Source of the DNA: Betaproteobacteria bacterium
GTDB lineage: Bacteria; Pseudomonadota; Gammaproteobacteria; Burkholderiales; SG8-41
Length of the DNA: 57,844 nt
Assembly: GCA_900299145.1 (NCBI GenBank)
Contig: OMIN01000084.1
Span: forward strand, 1-57,844
Reading direction: 5' to 3'
A program made the position numbers and the translations under genes. A model generated the notes under the pieces. The model saw only the letters and a program-made list of their open reading frames with translations, did not search any database and was not told the DNA's origin. Shown here piece after piece: positions 51,834 to 57,844 of this stretch (within the stretch, counting starts at the first letter, position 1; each line of letters starts with the position of its first letter).

Positions 51834-52541
51834 ATGCCTGCACCTGCGATTCGCATCATTCAGGGCACCGACGCCCCCTACCCCGCCGCCACGGTCAGTG
51901 TGGTAATCGACGTCATCCGTGCGTTCACGGTGGCGCAAATTGCCTTTTTGCGAGGCGTGCGCGAGATCTATCTCGTCAACACCGTCGAAGAAGCCCACGC
52001 CTTCAGGAAACTTCACCCCGATTATCTGCTCGCCGGTGAGGTGGACGGGCTGCCCATCGCCGGATTTGACCTCGACAATTCACCGCAGCGGTTTTCCACG
52101 GCGGATATCCATGGCAAAACGCTGATCCAGAAAACCTCCAATGGCGTCAAGGGCACGCTGCTCGCGCTGGCGGCAGACAACGTGCTGGTCACCGGATTTT
52201 CCAATGCACGAAACACCGCGCAATACGCGCGCGCGCTGACAGCGGGCAAGTCCGGCGCAACCATCAACATCGTGGCGACTCACCCCAGCGATGATGATGA
52301 CCTCGCCTGCGCGGAATATATCCGGGACATTGTGCTAGTCGAAAACAAAGTCAGCGCCAGCGACATCGCGCGCCGCATCCTCGCCGCGCGTTCCGCAGTC
52401 AAATTTTATGGCCCTGGCAAACCCGCCGCGCTCGACGCGCGCGACCCTGAACACTGCGCGCGTGAAACACCGTGCAATTTTGTGATGCAAGTCGATAAAA
52501 GCGTGTCGCCGCCGCGGGTGTTAGGGCACACACTTGCCTGA
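51834..52541 (+). CDS. comB: 2-phosphosulfolactate phosphatase (ComB family)
   Basis: A 235-residue member of the ComB family, a Mg-dependent phosphatase that gives sulfolactate from phosphosulfolactate. VVIDVIRAFTVAQIAF near residue 22 and GEVDGLPIAGFDLDNSP, then QKTSNGVKG, are characteristic. Gene order comA-comB supports the call. Cytoplasmic. Ends 58 bp before the convergent transporter gene. Confidence 0.88.
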   Translation: MPAPAIRIIQGTDAPYPAATVSVVIDVIRAFTVAQIAFLRGVREIYLVNTVEEAHAFRKLHPDYLLAGEVDGLPIAGFDLDNSPQRFSTADIHGKTLIQKTSNGVKGTLLALAADNVLVTGFSNARNTAQYARALTAGKSGATINIVATHPSDDDDLACAEYIRDIVLVENKVSASDIARRILAARSAVKFYGPGKPAALDARDPEHCARETPCNFVMQVDKSVSPPRVLGHTLA

Positions 52542-52558
52542 CATGAGCCTTAAAAATT

Positions 52559-52578
52559 CAATAAATTCAAATACTTAT
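52559..52578 (+). repeat. AT-rich 20-nt word, copy 13
   Basis: Reads CAATAAATTCAAATACTTAT, in the gap between the convergent comB and transporter genes. Confidence 0.7.
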
Positions 52579-52599
52579 ATTATCCCCGTTTTCATAAGC

Positions 52600-53442
52600 T
52601 CACCCCAGCTTCATCGCCGCTGCACCCGCCACCACCAGCCCGGCCGCGATCCAGCGCATGCGCCCGAATTTTTCATGCAACAGCAGTGCGGCAATCGCCG
52701 TGCCGAACAGCACCGAGGTTTCACGCAACGCCGCCACCAGAGCAATCGGCGCACGGGTCATGGCCCACAGTGCAATGCCATAAGCCGCGATGCTGCAAGC
52801 CGCGCCGAGCGCCCCTTTGCCCCACGTGGCAAGCGGCAACGCCAGCATCGCGCGGCCGCGCAGTGCAAAGCTCATCACCATCAGTGGCGGGCCAGTCAAC
52901 GCGAACAGCCATAAGACGTAGCTCCACGCGTTACCCGACAGGCGCACGCCCGCGCCGTCGATCACGGTGTAAGCAACAATAATCACCGCATTGGAAAAGC
53001 CGATAACCCATGCGCGCGCGGGTACGTTGGCCGCACGATGGCCGTCGAGCGCAAGCGTAATCACGCCCACGCACAACAGCGCCACGCCCAGCCAGCCGCT
53101 TAATTTGGGCGCTTCCCCAAGCAGCGCGAATGCAAGGATCGCGGTAAAGAGCGGCGCGGAACCGCGTGTCAGCGGGTAAATAAAACTCATGTCCGCACTG
53201 CGGTAGCCCAGCCCCACCAGCGCAAAATACAGCACGTGAATCGCCACCGACGCCGCGAGATAAGGCCAGCTTGCAGGCGCAGGCGCCGGCAACCACACAA
53301 GCAGCGGCCACGCCAGCAGCGCGCCGGCCGCGCACAGCACAATGACATCCAGCAGCTTGTCGCCACCGGATTTGATCAGGGCGTTCCACGTGGCGTGCAG
53401 CAGCGCGGCCAGCAGTACGGCGAGCAGTACGTCTGTCGTCAT
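52600..53442 (-). CDS. EamA/DMT family transporter
   Basis: A 280-residue membrane protein with about ten hydrophobic helices in two EamA repeats, the drug/metabolite transporter plan. The first helix is VLLAVLLAALLHATWNALIKSGGD, with the conserved Trp-Asn. The second repeat has VAALRETSVLFGTAIAALLLHEKFG. It converges with comB. Export of a small anion such as sulfolactate is a guess from proximity only. Confidence 0.87.
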   Translation of the reverse strand: MTTDVLLAVLLAALLHATWNALIKSGGDKLLDVIVLCAAGALLAWPLLVWLPAPAPASWPYLAASVAIHVLYFALVGLGYRSADMSFIYPLTRGSAPLFTAILAFALLGEAPKLSGWLGVALLCVGVITLALDGHRAANVPARAWVIGFSNAVIIVAYTVIDGAGVRLSGNAWSYVLWLFALTGPPLMVMSFALRGRAMLALPLATWGKGALGAACSIAAYGIALWAMTRAPIALVAALRETSVLFGTAIAALLLHEKFGRMRWIAAGLVVAGAAAMKLG

Positions 53443-53532
53443 GGCGTCTAACGCTTAAAGGCGCACTGTACGATGCAGTGACTGCCACGCGCGCGTGGTT
53501 TCCCCCCGCAGTCCCCCGCATCCGCCCCGGCG

Positions 53533-54486
53533 CTAATTCTTGATGCCCGCCGTTTGAATCAAGCGCCCATAACGCTCGAAGTCCTTGCGCATCAATTCGC
53601 CGAATTGCGCTGGCGTGGTGGAAACAATATCCATGTTCTGTGCGGCCCACAGCTCTCGCACTTCCTGTGAGGCCAGTACCTTGGCTACGGCGGCATTCAA
53701 ACGCTCAACAATGTCGCGCGGGGTTGCCGCGGGCGCGAGCATGCCGTGCCAGCCCAGCATTTCGTACCCGGGCAAGCCGCTTTGCGCGATGGCGGGTACG
53801 TCGGGCAACACAGCCACGCGCCGCGTGCTGGTCACGCCGACGGCTTTCAACTTGCCGGCGAGCAGCTGCGGGCGCACCACCGCAAGCGCGTCCCACATCA
53901 GATCCACCCGTCCGCCCACCAGATCGGTAATCGCCACCGCGCCACCGCCACGATACGGCACATGCAGCATTTTCACGCCGCTCATGCTGCAGAACATTTC
54001 GCCGGCCAGGTGAAAACCGGTGCCGACACCCGGTGAGCCGTAGGTCAGCATGCCAGGTTTTGATTTTGCCAGCGCCACCAGATCTGCCGCAGTTTTCACC
54101 GGCACTGCCGGGTGCGCCACCAGCACGTAAGAAAACGCCGTGGTCTGCACTATCGGTGCAAAATCACGCAGCGGATCGAAGCGCACCGCCTGTAAATGCG
54201 GTGAAGCGGTCAGCGATCTGCCGGGGGCCGTGAGCAATGTGTAACCATCGCCAACGCTTTTGGCGACAAATTCATTGGCAATACCGCCGGTGGCGCCGGG
54301 GCGGGCATCGACAATGACTTGCTGCCCGAGCACATCGGTGAGTTTTGCCGCCAGCGGACGGCCCATGACGTCGATCGCGCTGCCCACCCCGAACCCATGC
54401 ACCAGACGTATCGGACGCGAAGGATAAGATTGTGCATGCACCTGAAAAGCGAGAAGTAACGTTAGCGGCAACAGGAATTTAAGCAC
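53533..54486 (-). CDS. Bug/TctC substrate-binding protein
   Basis: A 317-residue receptor with a clean signal peptide (MLKFLLPLTLLLAFQVHAQ). The first ligand loop is HGFGVGSAIDVMGR, not VPFAPGG, an unusual form. VDARPGATGGIA, HVPYRGGGAV and LPDVPAIAQSG are present. It stands alone between the transporter gene and the RTX protease. Confidence 0.9.
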   Translation of the reverse strand: MLKFLLPLTLLLAFQVHAQSYPSRPIRLVHGFGVGSAIDVMGRPLAAKLTDVLGQQVIVDARPGATGGIANEFVAKSVGDGYTLLTAPGRSLTASPHLQAVRFDPLRDFAPIVQTTAFSYVLVAHPAVPVKTAADLVALAKSKPGMLTYGSPGVGTGFHLAGEMFCSMSGVKMLHVPYRGGGAVAITDLVGGRVDLMWDALAVVRPQLLAGKLKAVGVTSTRRVAVLPDVPAIAQSGLPGYEMLGWHGMLAPAATPRDIVERLNAAVAKVLASQEVRELWAAQNMDIVSTTPAQFGELMRKDFERYGRLIQTAGIKN

Positions 54487-54703
54487 GGGCAGCTTTCGGA
54501 CAAAGGGTTGCGGCTACTGTGAGGGCAGCCTCATCCGCGGCAGCAACAAGGGAACAATGTAATGGCGACAAACAGAGGCGTCAACGGTTTGCGCCACTTT
54601 TCGCTACCACCGCCACCGCAATTCACTCCGGGAACATACCATCCAACAATAAAAGACCTGCAGCCCGGCAAGAGGTTGCTTCCAGCAACAACCGCGATTC
54701 AAT

Positions 54704-56524
54704 CTACTGAAACAGAAAGTAGTTGTCAGTAATCGATGTCGCGGTGACGCCCACCAAGGAAACTAACGTGACATACGCCTGAGGCCCAGGGGCGCCATCA
54801 GGATCGATTTGCACTAGGGCATCTGCTCCGGACTGCACAACTCGAAGCATTTCAGTACCCGCAGCGCGAGGCGTCGTACCAGCATAACCCAATGCGTCGA
54901 ACAACCCCCGCAAATCAAGTCCATCCGTATCTCCGGCACGGGTATCGAAACCAAAAATGCTATCACCAGAATCCCCCATGGACTGATACACGAACAAGTC
55001 GCTTCCCGTGGTTGGTCCGCCATACGCCACGGCATTGCTACCTAGCATGATATCCGCACCCGGGCCACCCACGATATAGTCGTTGCCGTGATCACCATCA
55101 ATGACGTCGTTGCCGTTACCACCGAAAATAGCATCATCTCCACCGCCGCCATCCAGCAAATCATTACCATCCTCGCCGTAAATGGCATCACCACTACCCG
55201 ATGTGCTGTTCTCCCCAGCTTCTCCCATCATGATGTCGTTACCAGGGCCGCCAAAAAGACTGTCGTTGGCAAAACCGAAGATGTAGTAGTAGCCGTCGCC
55301 AAAGATGATGTCGTCTCCACCTTCGCCATACAACACATCACTGCCCTGACGTCCATCAATGGCATCAAATTCACTGCCACCATAAATTAAATCATTGCCA
55401 AGTTCCCCAATCAGAAAATCTATTCCGGCACCGCCAAACAACAAATCGTTGCCTGCCCCGCCCAATATGGTGTCATTGCCATTTTCGCCGTTCAGGTTGT
55501 CGTTACCCGCCACCTGGCCAACTGGAAGCGGATCATTTCCAGTTTCGCCTTCGATCCAGTCATCGCCGTCGCTGCCCGCAATCGTGTCAGCCCCCCCAAA
55601 TCCACGCAAACTATTCGAGACGCTGTTGCCAATAATATTGTCCGCAGTGGTGGCGCCTGTCGCATTTTCAATCACGGTTGAAAATGCAATCGCGATTTTT
55701 GCGCCACTGACCAGACTGAAACTGCCTTGAGTCAGATTAATATTGCCGCTTCCGGTAATTGTGTCAGTGCCTCCGGCGTCCCACAAAGTCAGCACCTCGG
55801 AACCGGTAAAAGTGTAATTGTTGTTGCCGGCGTTATATGACATGTTCGCGCCGTAGAGATATTGGATGGCCAGAATGTCGTCGAGCATGGGGGTCACCGG
55901 ATAAAGATAGCCATTCGACGTATAGCTCATCACAGTGTATTGCCAGTTGTCCTGGCTGGCAGGTAGCGTGGGTTGGTCAGAAAAGGGGTGCTTCAAACCA
56001 AGTGCGTGCCCAATTTCATGTACCAACGTCTGAAAACCATCCGTATCCAGCGCGGGCGAAAAGTTCGAGGAATCCAAACTGTTAAGCCACACATCCCCTG
56101 CGGATGGATTCGTCTGAACGGCAATACCGGTAGCCGGGTTATAAATACCGCCTGGAAAGTAGGCGTGGCCACTTTCACTAGCTGCCCCCCGATTCAGCGC
56201 AATACGTATATCACCAACGACAGTTGCATTGTCTGCAATTTCAGTGAATGTGATGTTGGCGACATTGGCCCACGCCTGAAGCGCAAGGCGCGCAGCAGCT
56301 TGTTGCGTCGCGTTCAAGGATGAATAGCTACTTACCTCGCTACCCGAGGGGTAATCCCCAGTGTCGAAAAAGGCTGTTCCCGACGGGAAGCTGAAAGTCA
56401 ACGCGACAGGTGATCCCGCCCCACTGGTACCCCATCGTACCCCCGAACTCAATGCATCAATGACAGTACTTCCACTCTCGGAAACGAACTGCCACAGTGA
56501 ACCGCCACCAGTAGGAGTTGCCAT
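54704..56524 (-). CDS. Serralysin-like M10 metalloprotease with RTX repeats
   Basis: A 606-residue secreted protease. The zinc motif is LVHEIGHALGLKH (H169, E170, H173, H179) with the Met-turn VMSYTS around 199. From about residue 310 to 500 it has GGxGxDx-type calcium-binding repeats (GGAGNDLLFGGAGIDFL, GGNGNDVIDGDHGNDY), ending in a hydrophobic C-terminus like type I secretion signals. There is no N-terminal signal peptide, as expected for that route. No hlyB/hlyD-type exporter genes are near. An AGGGG site precedes the ATG. Confidence 0.92.
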   Translation of the reverse strand: MATPTGGGSLWQFVSESGSTVIDALSSGVRWGTSGAGSPVALTFSFPSGTAFFDTGDYPSGSEVSSYSSLNATQQAAARLALQAWANVANITFTEIADNATVVGDIRIALNRGAASESGHAYFPGGIYNPATGIAVQTNPSAGDVWLNSLDSSNFSPALDTDGFQTLVHEIGHALGLKHPFSDQPTLPASQDNWQYTVMSYTSNGYLYPVTPMLDDILAIQYLYGANMSYNAGNNNYTFTGSEVLTLWDAGGTDTITGSGNINLTQGSFSLVSGAKIAIAFSTVIENATGATTADNIIGNSVSNSLRGFGGADTIAGSDGDDWIEGETGNDPLPVGQVAGNDNLNGENGNDTILGGAGNDLLFGGAGIDFLIGELGNDLIYGGSEFDAIDGRQGSDVLYGEGGDDIIFGDGYYYIFGFANDSLFGGPGNDIMMGEAGENSTSGSGDAIYGEDGNDLLDGGGGDDAIFGGNGNDVIDGDHGNDYIVGGPGADIMLGSNAVAYGGPTTGSDLFVYQSMGDSGDSIFGFDTRAGDTDGLDLRGLFDALGYAGTTPRAAGTEMLRVVQSGADALVQIDPDGAPGPQAYVTLVSLVGVTATSITDNYFLFQ

Positions 56525-57844
56525 GGATTTGCCCCTGAATTCCTGACCTGTTACGTCAAGAAGTAGACTTATTGCTTTGCCGAAGCTGTTGTCAGCGCGA
56601 AGAGTTACTAGCTAGGTACACCTCTTTGCCTCGTTAACTTGCCTTTATTCCCCTGCCCGCGGAACACTTCTTCAACTGGCCTCGCATAGCCCCATCATTC
56701 TACATACTATTGACTCATAGCCGCATATTGTATTTTCTTGCCCACGCTTCCTCGAGAAACCGCTTTCATATTAGCTGTTGATAAGAGTTAATAGCTTTCT
56801 GAAACATACCGAAGCTATCCATTTTCGGTCGCACCAATCCCAATCAAATCCAATTCAATTGGTCGCAGCATTCACCTCAGCGAAGGCCGGGTTGGTCGGA
56901 CCACCGGCAAATCAGTTCTCGTCCTTAACGTGGATCGAGTAAACATTTGCGGCGACGGCCTCCAAATAGGTTCCATTCGGTAATGCAATATTGCCGTAAG
57001 CATTTGTTTTTAATAGAAATTTTTTCTCTTAGTCAACGCTGAAAGTCATTTGCGATTCTCGATACGATATATCTGCTGGAATGAGAAGCTCGGGTTACAC
57101 CGATTATTTTCCACTACTCTGTCGTCAGAGGTATTGACCCGCGTGAAGAGAAATATTCAATGCCTGTTGCACGGTTATTCACCTAGCTCTTGCAGGTAGT
57201 CGGCTCACGCGGTTGATGTGAATCGCAGTTGCGCTACGTGGCGACGATAGCTGCCCATGCCAAGCGGTACCGTATCCGACAACAGCAGCACTCGTGATTG
57301 CGATTCCGCCTACTTGATCGCCACTAGCGCGTAATACGCCAATAGATCCATCACCATGCAGCACCCGTGTACGCCCACTGTCTCGCTTGAGCACTTTCCG
57401 TGCGCGAATTTAACAGGGCTGCCTATCGGGGAATGCGACATGTTTCCCCCAAAAATGGTGGGGCAAATCACCCATCCGCACTTCTGTTAAGGCGGCAGGG
57501 ATGATTGTCTAGGACATTTTTCCGAATGCCAGAAATAAAATCCATTCTAAATCATATAGTTATCGATCGTAGCTAGTTCTACTTACCTTCGCGCTCGCTT
57601 TGGCCCGGTTGATGCTACTCCAAATGCATCGACGCATCGTGGCGGTCTTGCACCAACGGAATTGCTCTGGGCGCAGGGAGCAGCCATTGGCCCCAATGTA
57701 GTCAGAATGATTTCGCACTAGGTATCTCGCATTCGACAAGTTAATGAATCTTCACGCCCACAGCGAAGCTGCAGTTGCCACTGCCCAAGATGAAGTGGTT
57801 TGCCCCGTGAGCCCACTGCTACCCCGGAGGACACTCGCAGGACA
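56525..57844. other. Right-end region without convincing genes
   Basis: About 1.3 kb of visibly more AT-rich sequence than the rest. No frame longer than 71 codons looks like protein; the frame at 57179-57394 (minus) is Arg/Ser/Gly-rich without a ribosome site. It contains word copy 14 at 56996-57015. A short inverted repeat, CCCC-AAAAATGGT-GGGG, lies around 57453. It could hold the promoter of the protease gene or remnants of decayed genes. Confidence 0.6.
56996..57015 (-). repeat. AT-rich 20-nt word, copy 14
   Basis: Reads TATTAAAAACAAATGCTTAC on the minus strand, in the gene-poor right end. Confidence 0.65.

Noticed and set aside
57179-57394. A 71-codon minus-strand frame near the right end
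   Set aside because: No ribosome site, no domain and unusual composition. Left as unassigned sequence.
57448-57466. A short inverted repeat as a terminator
   Set aside because: Only a 4-bp stem with a 9-base loop and no T-run.
1-57844. CRISPR arrays, rRNA, tRNA and transposases
   Set aside because: No regularly spaced repeats, no rRNA-like or tRNA-like sequence and no transposase motif was noticed on reading. A dedicated tRNA scan was not possible.

Overview
The window looks like chromosomal DNA from a GC-rich betaproteobacterium, probably Burkholderiales-like. The main reason is the large set of TctC/Bug-type periplasmic substrate-binding proteins (11 genes), mixed with MmgE/PrpD-fold proteins (5), short-chain dehydrogenases, CoA-transferases and flavoproteins. 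Taxonomy is inferred from gene content only. A perfect 102-bp palindrome starts exactly at base 1, which suggests that the left end is a contig end with an assembly fold-back.

Layout. (1) 1-5583, minus: an operon of MmgE/PrpD, Bug, MmgE/PrpD and a dihydropyrimidinase-like amidohydrolase, ending in a gene cut by the edge. (2) 5684-7594, plus: Bug and an alpha/beta hydrolase. (3) 7598-13906, minus: Bug, MmgE/PrpD, an ADP-ribosylation/crystallin J1-like protein, MmgE/PrpD, Bug, and an NMT1-like binding protein broken by an in-frame TGA. (4) 13958-17943: two small WYDxEH-motif proteins, a flavoprotein and a Bug. (5) 18016-27600, plus: a nine-gene catabolic operon with Bug, AMP-forming acyl-CoA ligase, SDR, CoA-transferase alpha and beta, citryl-CoA lyase-like enzyme, BKACE-type cleavage enzyme, SDR and flavoprotein. 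It reads as uptake, CoA activation, redox steps and C-C cleavage of an unidentified carboxylic acid. (6) 27641-31274, minus: class III CoA-transferase, MmgE/PrpD, Asp/Glu racemase-like enzyme and a small membrane protein. (7) 31346-40632, minus: a type I restriction-modification locus in the order hsdM-hsdS-fic-hsdR-ygjP-like. (8) 40856-44120: acyl-CoA dehydrogenase, Bug, and a TauD-like protein that has lost both expected iron-binding histidines. (9) 44170-49748, minus: two Bugs, an SDR, a Bug, and a gene with an in-frame TGA that I read as selenocysteine in a UGSC-family selenoprotein. A SECIS-like hairpin lies immediately after that TGA. (10) 49929-53442: an unknown protein with a Ser/Gly-rich tail, ComA and ComB homologues (sulfolactate synthesis from PEP and sulfite), and a DMT exporter. 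(11) 53533-56524, minus: a Bug and a serralysin-like RTX metalloprotease. (12) 56525-57844: no convincing gene.

Across the whole window a 20-nt AT-rich word, consensus CAATAAAAACAAATASTTAT, occurs 14 times in gaps between genes or right at gene starts. REP/BIME-like palindromes also occur and sometimes supply the stop codon of the preceding gene. No rRNA, tRNA, CRISPR array, transposase or TctA/TctB membrane subunit was seen.
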